DNA from: Prosthecobacter sp.
Lineage (GTDB): Bacteria > Verrucomicrobiota > Verrucomicrobiia > Verrucomicrobiales > Verrucomicrobiaceae
NCBI GenBank assembly: GCA_021733925.1
Contig: JAIPJY010000032.1
Span: forward strand, 1-64,000
Reading direction: 5' to 3'
DNA: 64,000 bases
In this document: in pieces, positions 51,975 through 62,720 of the stretch
Numbering within the stretch: the first letter of the stretch is position 1
Layout of the letters: each line of letters starts with the position of its first letter
Position numbers and translations under genes: made by a program
Notes under the pieces: generated by a model
What the model was told of the DNA's origin: nothing
What the model saw: the letters and a program-made list of their open reading frames with translations, nothing else
The model's database searches: none

Positions 51975-54152
51975 TTATTTCCCCAGCACCTTCTCCAATC
52001 CCTCCACCGTCGTCACCGGTGCCTGGCACGTAAAATTCTGGCACACATACGCCGCAGGCTGCCCATTCACCGGCTTCATTCCCGCAAGCACTTCATTGTA
52101 CGTGGCCAGCCATTGCTGACCGGCTTCCCCATCCGCACAGAGAATCACCGCCGTAGGCAGGAACCGACGACGCACATTCCCTGCCAGCGCCTGAAATGCC
52201 GCACTGCCGACATCGCCCGCCAGCACGATCTGCTGCTTGCCGCGATGATGCATGTCAAACGCAATGGCCATCACAGGCACCGAGGACGGACTGCTCTGCA
52301 GCGTCGAACCAAACAGCGCAAAAATTCTCTCCGCCTCCTTCTTCCACTTATCTTTGGCCAGCAGCGCACTGAGGCGCACGAGATTGAGAGCGGCCAGCGA
52401 ATTTGGCGACGGCTCGGCACCGTCATAGTCCTCCTTGATGCGCAGGACACTGTTCGGCATGTCCGTATGCACGCTGTAGTAACCGCCGTTTTTCGTGTCT
52501 AGGAAGAGCGCGTCCATCTCCGTCTGCAAAGCCGTGGCCCACTGCAGCCATTTCACGTCGAAGGATGCCTGGTAGAGATCGATCAACCCGTGAATCAGGC
52601 TGGCGTAATCGATGGCAAAGGCTCTCGGTCCACGCTCACCTTCACGCCAGGAGCGGTGCAAGTCTTTGCCGGGTGTAGTGCAAAGCTGGTCATGCAGAAA
52701 CTGTGCAGCACCCGCCGCGAGCGCGATCATCTCAGCATCTCCAAACGCAGCTCCAGCCCGTGCGAGCCCTGAGATCATGAGCCCGTTCCACGCAGCGATG
52801 ACTTTGTCATCGAGGTGCGGGCGCGGACGCTTCGCCCGCGCTTCAAAGAGCGTGGCGATTCCTTGGTCGATGATCACTTTGACCTCTTCCGGCGTCTTCT
52901 TGAAAAACTCGGCAGTCTTCTTGAATGAAATCGCGCGGTACAAAGTGTTCAGACCCTTGAGCTCCCCTTGCGGATCGCTTTCCGGGCGCGCATTCCCATC
53001 CCGGCGTGCACCATAGGCGTAGCGGAAGATGCTGCCGTTTTCCTTGCCGAGCAGGTCGTCGATCTCCGCCGCTTTCCAGACATAGAAGGCCCCCTCGGTT
53101 TTGTGCTCCGCATCAGCAGCAGCCAGGCTGTCCGCATCTTCAGCGGAGAAAAAGCCGCCATCCTTCTGCCGCAGATCCCGCTTCACATACGCCACGGTGC
53201 TGCGCACGATGTTTTCAAACAGCACATTTTGCGTGAGCTGCCACGCCTCCGTGTAGGCGGTGAGAAGCTGTGCCTGATCATACAGCATCTTTTCGTAATG
53301 CGGGATGTGCCAGTAGCCATCCACACTGTAGCGATGGAAGCCGCCCCCGATGTGGTCGCGCATGCCGCCATTGGCCATGCCGCGCAGGGTTTTCACCGTC
53401 ATCTCCATCGCCCAGTTGCTTTCGGATTCGCGGTCATTGCCCTTCCGCTCCGCGAGGATGCGATGAATTCGCATGAGCATGTTCAGCGTCGTCGGGCGTG
53501 GGAACTTCGGTGCGCTGCCAAAGCCGCCTTCATGATAATCAAACGAGCCCGAGAGATCATCGTAGGCTTTCTGCACCAGTGTCTCGTGATTGATCTCATC
53601 CAGCGCGGTGTTTTCGTTGTCCAAATGGTCCTGCAGTTTTTCCACGGAGCGCGCTGCACGTTCGTCGATGCCCTTGCGGTCTTCCGTCCACACCTTGTGC
53701 AGTTCGTTGAGCAGGTTTTTAAAGCCGATGCGCCCCGGCGAGTTCTCTGGCGGGTAATACGTGCCGCCGTAAAACGGCTTCAGCTCTGGCGTGAGAAACA
53801 CGCTCATCGGCCAGCCGCCGTGGCCGCTCGCCGCCTGCACATACGTCATGTACGTGAGATCCACATCAGGCCGCTCTTCACGGTCCACCTTGATGGGAAT
53901 GAAGTTGTCGTTGATGAGCTTCGCCGTCTCCTCGTTTTCAAACGACTCGCGCTCCATCACATGGCACCAGTGGCAGGTCGAGTAGCCGGAGGAGAGGAAG
54001 ATCGGCTTGTCCTCAGCCTTCGCCTTCTTGAACGCTTCCTCGCCCCAGGGCAGCCAGTTCACCGGATTGTGGGCATGCTGCAGCAGGTAGGGCGAGCGCT
54101 CCTTGGCAAGGGCGTTGGTAAATTTGGGGGGCTGGCCGGTCGGATCGCTCAT
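51975..54152 (-). CDS. DUF255 thioredoxin-fold protein (YyaL/SPATA20 family)
   Basis: Protein of 725 residues. The N-terminal thioredoxin-like domain has [15 protein letters not shown], with CHWC in place of CxxC, followed by an (alpha/alpha)6-barrel domain of about 450 residues. The C-terminal region ends in [11 protein letters not shown] near the stop. The family is widespread and poorly understood; a role in redox or sugar chemistry is suggested for some members. Start at the ATG 54152 ([11 protein letters not shown]) gives the usual family N-terminus; an earlier start at 54260 does not. Confidence 0.9.
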   Translation of the reverse strand: MSDPTGQPPKFTNALAKERSPYLLQHAHNPVNWLPWGEEAFKKAKAEDKPIFLSSGYSTCHWCHVMERESFENEETAKLINDNFIPIKVDREERPDVDLTYMTYVQAASGHGGWPMSVFLTPELKPFYGGTYYPPENSPGRIGFKNLLNELHKVWTEDRKGIDERAARSVEKLQDHLDNENTALDEINHETLVQKAYDDLSGSFDYHEGGFGSAPKFPRPTTLNMLMRIHRILAERKGNDRESESNWAMEMTVKTLRGMANGGMRDHIGGGFHRYSVDGYWHIPHYEKMLYDQAQLLTAYTEAWQLTQNVLFENIVRSTVAYVKRDLRQKDGGFFSAEDADSLAAADAEHKTEGAFYVWKAAEIDDLLGKENGSIFRYAYGARRDGNARPESDPQGELKGLNTLYRAISFKKTAEFFKKTPEEVKVIIDQGIATLFEARAKRPRPHLDDKVIAAWNGLMISGLARAGAAFGDAEMIALAAGAAQFLHDQLCTTPGKDLHRSWREGERGPRAFAIDYASLIHGLIDLYQASFDVKWLQWATALQTEMDALFLDTKNGGYYSVHTDMPNSVLRIKEDYDGAEPSPNSLAALNLVRLSALLAKDKWKKEAERIFALFGSTLQSSPSSVPVMAIAFDMHHRGKQQIVLAGDVGSAAFQALAGNVRRRFLPTAVILCADGEAGQQWLATYNEVLAGMKPVNGQPAAYVCQNFTCQAPVTTVEGLEKVLGK

Positions 54153-54210
54153 GGTTGGGGTAATGAGATAACGTCCGCATGAGGGCCGGGGTTGCAAGGG
54201 GTGAAGCTCT

Positions 54211-56136
54211 TCACTCCACCTTCTTCGGCAGCATTTTCGCCACCACCCACAGCAGCGCACCCACCACCAGAGCGAGCGCGGCCCAGATCCAGGGGCCGCC
54301 TAATCCGGAGGGCCGGTTTGGATCAGCCTCATAGCCCGGCAGTTTCTCCTCGTCGCCCAGTGTGCCGGCGACTTGGGTGGCATTTTCAAAATCTTTCCGC
54401 ACCAGCTGAAGATCGTAGCGCGTGTAGGGAGCGCGGCGGTTGCCGTAGCAGAGCTGTACGGGTGTGGTGTCCGGCACACGAAACAGGAGCCGAACCACGG
54501 GATACAAGACGCGGGCGGAGGTGATCTGCAGCCGTGGATTGTCGCCGTTGTCAGTAGCGAGGCGGATCATGGCGGCGCGCGGGGCGGTGTAGAGTGCCAG
54601 ATGAAAGGTGTTGGGAGCTTGGCCTGGCAGGCGCTGCCAGTTGGCATTGCTCAGGATGCGTTCGAAATGTCCCTTCTCTGTCAGATGCTGCTCGGAGACG
54701 GTGAGGGTGCGCGCGAACAAGGGAGTAGGAGAGTCCAGCAGCAGCTCGTTGGCGGGGTAATTCGCAAACGGCATCTGAATGTCCCATTTGGACCACGTCG
54801 GTGCCTTGGGATCGATCACTTCGACAATGGGAACCTCGACCTCCCGGTCCACGCCCGGCTTGATGGCAATAAACGGGAGCTGATGACCATCACGCACCAC
54901 CCGCATGTCGTGCAGATCATTGGACGTACGTGCGAGCACTTCGGGAATCAGCTCCACCACGATCACTCCGGCTTCTTTGAATTGTACGGGCCGCTGGAAC
55001 GACCACGGCGAGACATCAATCGCCGGACCCACATCACCCACTTCCGGTGCCGTGGCTGTCTTGCGAAAATCCGCATTGGCCTCCACAGCGCTGGCCATGG
55101 CGGAGTTCGCGGAGGCGTCACGCAGCTTGTCACCGAGAGCGGCAATGTCATACCGTGGCTCAGCAGCCTGCGCATTGCCGATAAAGAGCTGCCATTCACC
55201 CACTGCATCCGCTTGAAACACCACCGGTACCGGATGCCGTGTGACTTCGATGCTCTCGATCTGCAGCGGCGGGCTGTCGCCATTACGTATGACGAGTTCA
55301 ACTTCGCGCGTGGCGGCAATTTGATGCACACCGATGTCCAGATCCTCCGCACTGCGGCCTTCATGCTGGAGCCGGAAGAGCGTGGCATGTGCGCCCAGCA
55401 AAGTGGCTTCACGTTGAAACACGGCCTCAGGCGTGTGCAGGCGCACATTGCCCAGCAGAAGGTTGGCGCTGCCAAGATCGATTTTCAGATGCGTTTCTCC
55501 AGCTGTCTCCGTGCGCCCACGAATCCTCACAGGTTGCGACACCGTGCGCGATTCTGGCAGATCCCTCCTCACCTGCGCACCGGTAAACACCACCGGCTTG
55601 CTGCGCGCATCATCAAGGGTGACACGGAAGCGTGTCCATGCAGCGGCAGCGAAAGGAGTGAAGCGCAGGCGCTCCGTGCCGTTCTGGCGGCAGATCAGTT
55701 CATTGCTGGCGAGTGTCTGCCAGTTCGTGCCGTCAAGGCTGGCTTCAAGCGTGGCGGATTTGATGAAACCCGAAGCATGAGTTTGCAGCAGCACCTCCGT
55801 GGTCGTGCTGCCCAAAGGTGGTTGGAATTCAAGCACCGTGGTGCTCGAATTCAGCGTTGTTTTAAATCCGTCGGCATCCACCATCTCGGGCCGGATGATG
55901 TGCGGCAAAGCGATGATGTACGGCATCGCTTTGCCGGCAGGACTGACGACCCTCAGATCATGAAACGACGCGCCGCCCGTCGCACTCGAAGCATCCAGCA
56001 GCTCCGGTTCGAGTTCGATCCGGGTGAGGCCTGGCTGCGCGATTTGCACCGTCTGGCGATGCGTCCAGGCGGCAAACTCAGCCTCACTGGCGACCAAGGG
56101 CATGCACAAGGCAATGAACAGGAGATGCGGTTTCAT
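54211..56136 (-). CDS. DUF3999 family exported membrane protein
   Basis: Protein of 641 residues: signal peptide, two large beta-rich domains with repeated [17 protein letters not shown] segments, and one C-terminal membrane helix ([21 protein letters not shown]). This matches DUF3999, usually next to a DUF2339 gene, as here: the DUF2339 gene is immediately upstream (55 nt). Their shared function is not established, though co-occurrence suggests a membrane complex. Confidence 0.85.
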   Translation of the reverse strand: MKPHLLFIALCMPLVASEAEFAAWTHRQTVQIAQPGLTRIELEPELLDASSATGGASFHDLRVVSPAGKAMPYIIALPHIIRPEMVDADGFKTTLNSSTTVLEFQPPLGSTTTEVLLQTHASGFIKSATLEASLDGTNWQTLASNELICRQNGTERLRFTPFAAAAWTRFRVTLDDARSKPVVFTGAQVRRDLPESRTVSQPVRIRGRTETAGETHLKIDLGSANLLLGNVRLHTPEAVFQREATLLGAHATLFRLQHEGRSAEDLDIGVHQIAATREVELVIRNGDSPPLQIESIEVTRHPVPVVFQADAVGEWQLFIGNAQAAEPRYDIAALGDKLRDASANSAMASAVEANADFRKTATAPEVGDVGPAIDVSPWSFQRPVQFKEAGVIVVELIPEVLARTSNDLHDMRVVRDGHQLPFIAIKPGVDREVEVPIVEVIDPKAPTWSKWDIQMPFANYPANELLLDSPTPLFARTLTVSEQHLTEKGHFERILSNANWQRLPGQAPNTFHLALYTAPRAAMIRLATDNGDNPRLQITSARVLYPVVRLLFRVPDTTPVQLCYGNRRAPYTRYDLQLVRKDFENATQVAGTLGDEEKLPGYEADPNRPSGLGGPWIWAALALVVGALLWVVAKMLPKKVE

Positions 56137-56191
56137 GATTGGGAAAAAGTACTCATGAGCTTTAGCTCATTCTGGGCGCATGGAGCTCGGT

Positions 56192-59100
56192 TTAAATTTC
56201 GGGATTGCTTTTGTCGTCACTAAGAAAACGTTGATACAGAAACGAGGCTGCCAGCGCAATGACAGCCACTACTATAAGCGCGCCAATGCGGTAGATGCTC
56301 TCGATGTTCGCGAGATCGTGCAGAAACAGCTTCAGCAGCGCCACAGCCAGCAAACCGATGCCCGCATACCGCGTGGGGGCATTGCGCTGCCAGATCCCGA
56401 TCATGAGCAGGACGAGCGCATACAAGGCCCAGGCGATGGTGTAGGTCATGTCGCGGCCGAAATTGCCGTCGAAGTCGAATGTGATCGAGCGTTCACCCGC
56501 AGGCGTGAAGGCATCCGCGATCTCAATGTTCAGCAGCAGAAAAAGCAGGATGCCGCCGAGGGCGCAAAAGAGGCCGCGCAGGTTGACCTTGTTCCAGCAA
56601 TCGTGCGGCGGGGTGAGCCAGCGTGCGGCGGCGAACATCGCGAGTGCCGAGAGGCTGTAGGCGTAGAGCTGCCAGTTGAGGATCGCCGTTTCACCTCTCG
56701 TTTGATATTCCAGCACCGCAGGATTGAGCGCGAGCCGCACGAATGAAGCGACAAGCAGCACCGTACCTGTGCCTCGCAGCCCCGGATGCGGCACGCGGCG
56801 GAAGAGCCAGCACAGAGCCGCGCCTTCCAGCGCCCAGCCCAGCGTGATCCACTGCTTCTCAAACTGAATCGGGAAGATAAGAGTGATGAAAAACAGCGCC
56901 ACCCCTCCGAACCACGCGAGTTGCGTGAGTCGCGCAGGATTGTCTTCACCATGCTGCATCAACACGAAGACGAGACACAGCAGCGGGGAGATGGCAAAAG
57001 CGACAGGCAGCGTGCCCATCATCTCATTCGGCCAGGTCAGAGCCACGACACGATAGACGAGCCCAAAGGTCCCCAAACCCGCAGCAGCAGACGCGATCCA
57101 CGGCAGCTGGCGTGTGGCGAAGAGCTTCTGATACACGAGCGGGAACGCCGTGAAGAGCGCATAGAAACCGAGATACCAGAGCAGCGGCGTGGTGGCATGC
57201 TCCACACGGAAGCTTTGCTGATGCCACGCCCACTCAAGCGCCAGCACACAACCCAGCGCCGTCGGCGCCAGCACCGTGATGCCGCTGATGCGCGCGAGTC
57301 CAAGCAGGAACACCGTGAGCAGCAGCGCGAGCCCGAAGATTGACGAAGGATCAGCCACACGCAGATGCAGCGTGGCGAGAATCAGCAGCGCAAAGGGCAG
57401 CACCGCCGAACTGACCGGCAGCATGGCTGCAATCGGCACCTTGGGCATTTTGCGCGAAAGAAAACTGCTGGCGATGCCAAACAGCACCGCAAAACCACCC
57501 AGCACGATGAGGAACAGGCCCAGGCTGCCGGCAGTGTTGGCTGGCAGACGGAACAACCACGCTCCGGCAGTGATGAGCGTGAGTGCAAGAGCCGCGAACA
57601 CCGGGATCAACATACCCGTGAAAATCGCGAGACCGATGATGAGCAGATCGACCATCAAGATCGCTGGCCACAGCATGAGGCTGATCGAATCAAGGCACAG
57701 CACCGGCATGAGCAGCAGCACAAGGGTGATCACCGGTGTCCAGCTCATGAAAAGCGTGGCGGACTGATTGCGCCGTTGCCACAAAACGGCGAAGGCCGTG
57801 TGCAGCAGGCCAAAGCCGAGATAAATGCCGAGCGCGTAGGGCAGCAGCTCTGGAGTAAGCACACTGACCGTCCACTTGGAAAGATGCAGGAAGGTCAGTG
57901 CGGCGATGATGCCTTGAGCCTTCGCCACACGCGGCTGCTGCCAGACGATGAGCATGACGACAGCATTGATGCCGAGAACAAAAGCGTACAGCAGCGCAGG
58001 ACGCTCCGTGATGGCACCGAAGTCCAGGAAGACAAACGCGGCAAACAACGCACTGCCGCACAGGGCCAGCGCCGCACCCGCAGGGAAAGCATCCTCATCC
58101 TCACGCTGCCTTGACCACCAGGTGGCCAGCATGAACAGCGTGGCGAACCCAAGAAACACGATCACTGGAATCCACGTGGCCGATCCGATGGCATACTGGG
58201 AGGAGTGGAAGAATTTCACCATCCACCCCGCCTGCATGAAAATCGTTCCAGCAGCCGCCAGCGCGGTGAGATGCAGCCAGCGTTTATTTTTAGCCACAGC
58301 AAGCACGCCGATGTCCAGCAAGGCGATGTAACTGAACAGCCCGAAGGGATTGTCATGGCCGGTGGAGCAGAGGATCGGCGTCAAAAAGCCCCCGAGCATG
58401 CCGAGCACCGCGACGACCTGCGCCTCCATTCGCACCGCGAGCAAAAAGGCCGCCGCAGTGATGAACGTCATCATGCCAAAGGCGACAAGTGCATGATGGA
58501 AAGGCGGGATACTCCACAGCGAGTGAGCGGCAAATGTCATGCCGTAGAGCACCACGACGCCCGTGGCGGTGAGTGTGCCCCCGAGCGTGACATAGCGTTT
58601 CCGTTGATTCATCACCACGCCACCGACGACCAGCCCTGTGCCAACGACAAAACCAATCGCAGTGCGCAGCTCAGGCGAAATCCAGCCTTGCTCGATGCTG
58701 AGTTTCACGAAGAAGATGACGCCGAGAAACAAAGCGAGTCCGCCGACCCACGCGAAGAGCTTCGCACCCATGAACTGCTCGAGAGAAATGCTGGGAGCAG
58801 GCGCGGGCCGTGGTCTGGCTGCGACAGGCGGACTGAAGACCGCAGGGGAGGGTTCGGACGTTTTGGCAGCCACCGCTTCAGATTGAGGAATCGGCGGCGG
58901 TGCAGCCCGTGCTGTGACAAAGACGGGTTCAGGTGGAAGAACAGGAGCGATAGGTTCAGGAAGCACCACAGGTGGCGCAACCTCAACAGGAGCCTCCTCC
59001 GGCGGTGGCGGCTTGTTCACGGCTTCAAGCACCTCGATGCGCCGGACCAGCCGCGCCTCACGTTCGATGTTGCGCGCGGCGATTTCGCGAAGCGAGCCGA

Positions 59101-59218
59101 TTTCTCGGCCCAGCTCCTCAGTGCGCCGTCGTGCCTTCGTTGCGAAGACGAGGGCGACGATGGGCATGATGAGCACCGCGCCACCGATGATCACGAGAAT
59201 AAGAATGATTTCATCCAT
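56192..59218 (-). CDS. DUF2339 polytopic membrane protein
   Basis: Protein of 1008 residues. One N-terminal helix, a coiled coil (REIAARNIEREARLVRRIEVLEAV) and a Pro-rich linker are followed by about twenty-five membrane segments. This is the DUF2339 layout. Function is unknown; the pairing with DUF3999 is widely conserved. The ATG at 59218 (MDEIILIL) is chosen; 59347 would overlap the LysR gene on the other strand. Confidence 0.88.
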   Translation of the reverse strand: MDEIILILVIIGGAVLIMPIVALVFATKARRRTEELGREIGSLREIAARNIEREARLVRRIEVLEAVNKPPPPEEAPVEVAPPVVLPEPIAPVLPPEPVFVTARAAPPPIPQSEAVAAKTSEPSPAVFSPPVAARPRPAPAPSISLEQFMGAKLFAWVGGLALFLGVIFFVKLSIEQGWISPELRTAIGFVVGTGLVVGGVVMNQRKRYVTLGGTLTATGVVVLYGMTFAAHSLWSIPPFHHALVAFGMMTFITAAAFLLAVRMEAQVVAVLGMLGGFLTPILCSTGHDNPFGLFSYIALLDIGVLAVAKNKRWLHLTALAAAGTIFMQAGWMVKFFHSSQYAIGSATWIPVIVFLGFATLFMLATWWSRQREDEDAFPAGAALALCGSALFAAFVFLDFGAITERPALLYAFVLGINAVVMLIVWQQPRVAKAQGIIAALTFLHLSKWTVSVLTPELLPYALGIYLGFGLLHTAFAVLWQRRNQSATLFMSWTPVITLVLLLMPVLCLDSISLMLWPAILMVDLLIIGLAIFTGMLIPVFAALALTLITAGAWLFRLPANTAGSLGLFLIVLGGFAVLFGIASSFLSRKMPKVPIAAMLPVSSAVLPFALLILATLHLRVADPSSIFGLALLLTVFLLGLARISGITVLAPTALGCVLALEWAWHQQSFRVEHATTPLLWYLGFYALFTAFPLVYQKLFATRQLPWIASAAAGLGTFGLVYRVVALTWPNEMMGTLPVAFAISPLLCLVFVLMQHGEDNPARLTQLAWFGGVALFFITLIFPIQFEKQWITLGWALEGAALCWLFRRVPHPGLRGTGTVLLVASFVRLALNPAVLEYQTRGETAILNWQLYAYSLSALAMFAAARWLTPPHDCWNKVNLRGLFCALGGILLFLLLNIEIADAFTPAGERSITFDFDGNFGRDMTYTIAWALYALVLLMIGIWQRNAPTRYAGIGLLAVALLKLFLHDLANIESIYRIGALIVVAVIALAASFLYQRFLSDDKSNPEI

Positions 59219-59307
59219 AATGCTGCGCAGTCTCTCAGGATCGGCAGACAAGGGAAATTGATATTTCCATGTGGCATCATTGATAAACCGTATAGCCTTG
59301 CGCCGGC

Positions 59308-60186
59308 ATGAACGTCCATCACCTCGAACTCTTCTACTATGTGGCACGTCACGGCGGCGTGAGTGCGGCGGCCCGGGCGATGCCCTATGGCATTCAGCAG
59401 CCAGCCATCAGCGCGCAGATCCTGCAGCTCGAAGACGCATTGGGTGTCACCTTGTATCAGAGGCGGCCGTTCCAGCTCTCACGGGAAGGGCAGACGCTCT
59501 ATGAATTCATCGCGCCCTTCTTTGGTGGCCTGGCGGAGATGGGCGACCGCCTGCGTGGCGGTGGAGAAAACCGGCTGCGCATTGCGTCTGCAGAGGTCGT
59601 GCAGCGTGACTACCTCCCGGAGCTCTTCGCGCGCATGCGCCGGCGGGTGAAGGGTTTTCATTTCACGCTCACCCATGGCCGGCAGCAGGAGATCGAGACC
59701 TTGCTGGCCGCACAGGAGGTGGACATCGGATTTGGCACCCTGATGGAAAAAACGGTGGCCAACATCGAGTCGCGCGAGCTGCTCCGAATGCCCATGGCCC
59801 TGCTCGTGCCAAAGCAAAGCGGCATCACCAAGGCCGCGCAGATTTTTGAAAAGGACCGCATTGATCTGCCGCTCGTGGCCTTGGAAGCCCGAGATGTGGT
59901 GTCGCGATCCTTTCAAACTGCTCTGCGCCAGCGCGGCCTCGAATGGTTGCCCAGCCTCGAAGTCGGCAGCTTCGATCTCGTAGTGCGCTACGTCGTGGAA
60001 GGTTTCGGCGCAGGCTTGGTGCTGCGCCACCCACGCATGGAGCTGCCCGCAAACGTGAAAGCTCTCGCGCTGGATGATTTCCCGCCGCTGTGCTTCGGGG
60101 CACTTTGGACAGGGCGTCTTTCACCGCTCGGCGAGGCCTTCCTTGCCGAAGCGACAGCGTTGGCCGGTGAGCTGGCGGCGTCATAG
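59308..60186 (+). CDS. LysR family transcriptional regulator
   Basis: Protein of 292 residues: N-terminal winged helix-turn-helix (LELFYYVARHGGVSAAARAM, recognition helix around 28-42, QPAISAQILQLEDALGVTLYQR) and a LysR substrate-binding domain from about residue 90. The effector is unknown. It is divergent from the DUF2339 gene, with 89 nt between, so by the usual LysR layout it may control that gene and itself. No T-N11-A site is clearly visible in the spacer. Confidence 0.9.
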   Translation: MNVHHLELFYYVARHGGVSAAARAMPYGIQQPAISAQILQLEDALGVTLYQRRPFQLSREGQTLYEFIAPFFGGLAEMGDRLRGGGENRLRIASAEVVQRDYLPELFARMRRRVKGFHFTLTHGRQQEIETLLAAQEVDIGFGTLMEKTVANIESRELLRMPMALLVPKQSGITKAAQIFEKDRIDLPLVALEARDVVSRSFQTALRQRGLEWLPSLEVGSFDLVVRYVVEGFGAGLVLRHPRMELPANVKALALDDFPPLCFGALWTGRLSPLGEAFLAEATALAGELAAS

Positions 60187-60248
60187 CTGCAGCCTGCGGC
60201 AACAATGAAATGAATAAGCTTCGAGCCTATGCGTCGGAGTTGGGGACT

Positions 60249-60950
60249 ATGAAAACCAAAACGCTCCTCCTGCTTGCTTCGCTGACTGTCGCTGTTTCGC
60301 TCACTTCCTGTGATCAACTCGCCGGCCCTTACACGTCCGGTTATGGATCTGGGTATGGTTCCGGCTACGGCTCAGGTTATGGTTCTGGATACGGCTCCTC
60401 TTACTCATCGCGGCCTAGCTACTATGGCGGCGGCTACAACTCGCGGCCGGTGATTTCATACAACAGCTTTAACAGTTACAACTCAAGCCCCTATTCCTAT
60501 TCGGGCTATTCAAACCGCTCTTATCCCTCGACCTCCTTTGGATCATCCTTGCGCGGCTTTGGGTTCGGTGGCGGGAGCTCAGTTTCGCCATCGCATCACT
60601 CCAGCCGCGGCTACTCACCGGCACCGTCCAGCGGACATTCCACGCACCGCTCCAGCGGGAGCTTTGGCGGCGCTCCAGCCCCCTTTGGCGGTAGTTCGCA
60701 TCGCTCCAGTGGCAGTTTTGGCGGTGCCCCCCGCAGCACGACAGCCTCCTTTGGCGGAAGCTCTCATCATTCCAGCGGCAGTTCCGGTGGCGGATTTAGG
60801 GGTGGCGCTTCAGGTGGCTCCAGCTTTGGCGGTGCTTCCCCCCGCAGCAGTCGTCCTTTGGGTGGTGCTTCCGGCGGAGCTCCAGCCGGAGGAGCACCCA
60901 GCCACTCCAGTGGCGGGCATCGCAGTGGCAGCCCTCGTGGCATGCATTGA
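60249..60950 (+). CDS. Gly/Ser-rich low-complexity lipoprotein
   Basis: Protein of 233 residues with a lipobox LTSC (about C21). The mature part has five tandem GYGS repeats, then Ser/Tyr/Asn-rich sequence, then repeated SFGG(A/S) blocks with His and Arg; no globular domain is evident. Probably a surface-exposed disordered or adhesive protein. The ATG at 60249 gives the best signal peptide; the frame begins at 60210. A terminator follows at 60988. Confidence 0.75.
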   Translation: MKTKTLLLLASLTVAVSLTSCDQLAGPYTSGYGSGYGSGYGSGYGSGYGSSYSSRPSYYGGGYNSRPVISYNSFNSYNSSPYSYSGYSNRSYPSTSFGSSLRGFGFGGGSSVSPSHHSSRGYSPAPSSGHSTHRSSGSFGGAPAPFGGSSHRSSGSFGGAPRSTTASFGGSSHHSSGSSGGGFRGGASGGSSFGGASPRSSRPLGGASGGAPAGGAPSHSSGGHRSGSPRGMH

Positions 60951-60987
60951 TGCAGAAACATCATGCCGTGAGGTCTGACCAAGACAG

Positions 60988-61016
60988 CGCCCGGAGATCA
61001 CCTCCGGGCGTTTTTT
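60988..61016 (+). terminator. Rho-independent terminator
   Basis: CGCCCGGAG (60988-60996) and CTCCGGGCG (61002-61010) form a 9-bp stem with a 5-nt loop, followed directly by six T residues (61011-61016). It ends the Gly/Ser-rich lipoprotein gene. Confidence 0.93.
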
Positions 61017-61032
61017 GTGTCGCTGATCCGGC

Positions 61033-62070
61033 TCACTCCTGCGGCAGATGGCCAATGACACGCGGCTTGCCCGCGCCTTCCCACAGCATCATCGCGAGAC
61101 CTTTGTCTTCGTCCGCATCACCAAAGTAAAACACCCGCAGCTTGCCTCCCACCTCAGTGGCACAGAAGCCGGCGGCGAATTCCATGTCTTCCGCGATGAT
61201 CTCGGTTTTATTCAGCGAGTAGGACATGGCATCGAGCTGATCTTTCGAGCTGGGAGAATCTCCGGAGGTGGGCGAGTAGAGCGGCTTGGCCGGCAGCGGC
61301 ATGCGCATGATGGCGGCCATGTGGCGTCCGCGCAGCTGGGCGTAGATCCATTTTCCCGCAGGAGCCACATGCTGCACCCACATGCCGCCAGCATTGGCCT
61401 CATCTGTATTCAAGATGCCCAGCGGGGCGATGCGTGCACCGACCAGCGTTCCCAGCCGCCCCGCGCCAGTATCGTCATCCACCTGGATGCCGCCCTCCCA
61501 CACGTCACCTTGGGTGATGAAAAACAGGCGTCCGTCACTGGAAAAAACACCGCCGGTGGCATCGCTCACACGACGGCAGAAAACGGACTGAAAAGTGTGC
61601 TTGCCACCTGGCTTGCGGCCATAAAAACTGCCCATGCTCGTGGCATCGGCGCTCTCGTTGCCGCTGACAAAAAGACAATCCGTGAGCGGCGTTCCCGGCA
61701 CGGTGGCCACGAAGAGATCGGTCGCACCCAACACAGGTGCCGTGGTGTAGACGTGCTTGACCGGCTTGGCGGCACCGGGTGTCCACACCCAGACGCCATC
61801 TTTGGCCAGAAACAAGGCTTCACCCTCGCTGCCTGCGGCCACGCTGTCGATGCTCTCGTCCTTCAGCTCGGCAGGCAAGGGTGCCGGGGTGATCTTTCCC
61901 GTCGCGATGTCCACCTGCACCAGCCCAGCGCGGCCTCGGCCGCCGAGACCCATCGTCACCGTTTTGCCATCCTTCGAGAAGAACGCCTCATTGGCCACGC
62001 TGAGTTGAAGCGAAAAAGTCAGGGCAAGGGAAGCACTGACAAAAAGTACCGGAAGTCGGAAGCGGCTCAT
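61033..62070 (-). CDS. Secreted beta-propeller-like protein, unknown
   Basis: Protein of 345 residues with a signal peptide (LTFSLQLSVANEA). The mature part alternates short beta strands with KDG/SDGRLFF turns, suggesting a six- or seven-bladed propeller. No catalytic site is recognised. Both neighbours are on the opposite strand. Confidence 0.6.
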   Translation of the reverse strand: MSRFRLPVLFVSASLALTFSLQLSVANEAFFSKDGKTVTMGLGGRGRAGLVQVDIATGKITPAPLPAELKDESIDSVAAGSEGEALFLAKDGVWVWTPGAAKPVKHVYTTAPVLGATDLFVATVPGTPLTDCLFVSGNESADATSMGSFYGRKPGGKHTFQSVFCRRVSDATGGVFSSDGRLFFITQGDVWEGGIQVDDDTGAGRLGTLVGARIAPLGILNTDEANAGGMWVQHVAPAGKWIYAQLRGRHMAAIMRMPLPAKPLYSPTSGDSPSSKDQLDAMSYSLNKTEIIAEDMEFAAGFCATEVGGKLRVFYFGDADEDKGLAMMLWEGAGKPRVIGHLPQE

Positions 62071-62250
62071 GGCGCAGGGCTTAAGTCAGCCTGACTGCAA
62101 GTCAATGCACATCGGACGTCGCTGTGCTCACGGAGGCACTGAAAAACAGTGGCGGTTTCCATCGCGAGTTTTCAATGACATGCAGAATTCGGGAATAAAA
62201 ACCGCCACCAGCGCATCACACCATTCGTTCCTTTATTACCCCCCCAAACC

Positions 62251-62670
62251 ATGAAAAAAACCATCCTTCTCTTTCTCGCCGCCGCCACGAGCCTCGCCCT
62301 GGCCAGTGACTTTCCGAAAGGCAGCCCGTCTTTCAAAGACAGCAGCGCCAGTGCCATGAGTGCCGCGAAAAAATCCGGCAAGCCGGTCGTCATGGTCTTT
62401 TCCGCCGCCTGGTGCCCGCCCTGCCAGACCATGAAACACGACGTCTATCCCAGCGCAGAGGTGAAGGCCTTCCACGACAAGTTCGTCTGGGCCTACATCG
62501 ACATTGATGATCCGAGCAATGAAAGCGCTGCCACCAAATACGGCGTCAACAGCATCCCGCACATCGAGTTCCTCAATGCTGAGGGCAAAGAGGTCGGCAA
62601 ACAGGTCGGCGGCACTTCCGCCGAGGCATTTGCCAAGACGCTCCAAAGCATGCTGGCCAAGGCGAAATAA
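62251..62670 (+). CDS. Exported thioredoxin-fold protein
   Basis: Protein of 139 residues: signal peptide (about 1-19, ending ALAS), then a thioredoxin fold with the active site AAWCPPCQTM (C55, C58) and the cis-Pro in GVNSIPHIEF. The CPPC active site is unusual (thioredoxin has CGPC) and is seen in some DsbD-like and TlpA-like proteins. Probably a periplasmic thiol-disulphide protein. Confidence 0.88.
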   Translation: MKKTILLFLAAATSLALASDFPKGSPSFKDSSASAMSAAKKSGKPVVMVFSAAWCPPCQTMKHDVYPSAEVKAFHDKFVWAYIDIDDPSNESAATKYGVNSIPHIEFLNAEGKEVGKQVGGTSAEAFAKTLQSMLAKAK

Positions 62671-62720
62671 TTCCTGACCTGAGGCGATTCGGGAGCCGGG
62701 GTCGTCCCGGCTCCTCAGAG

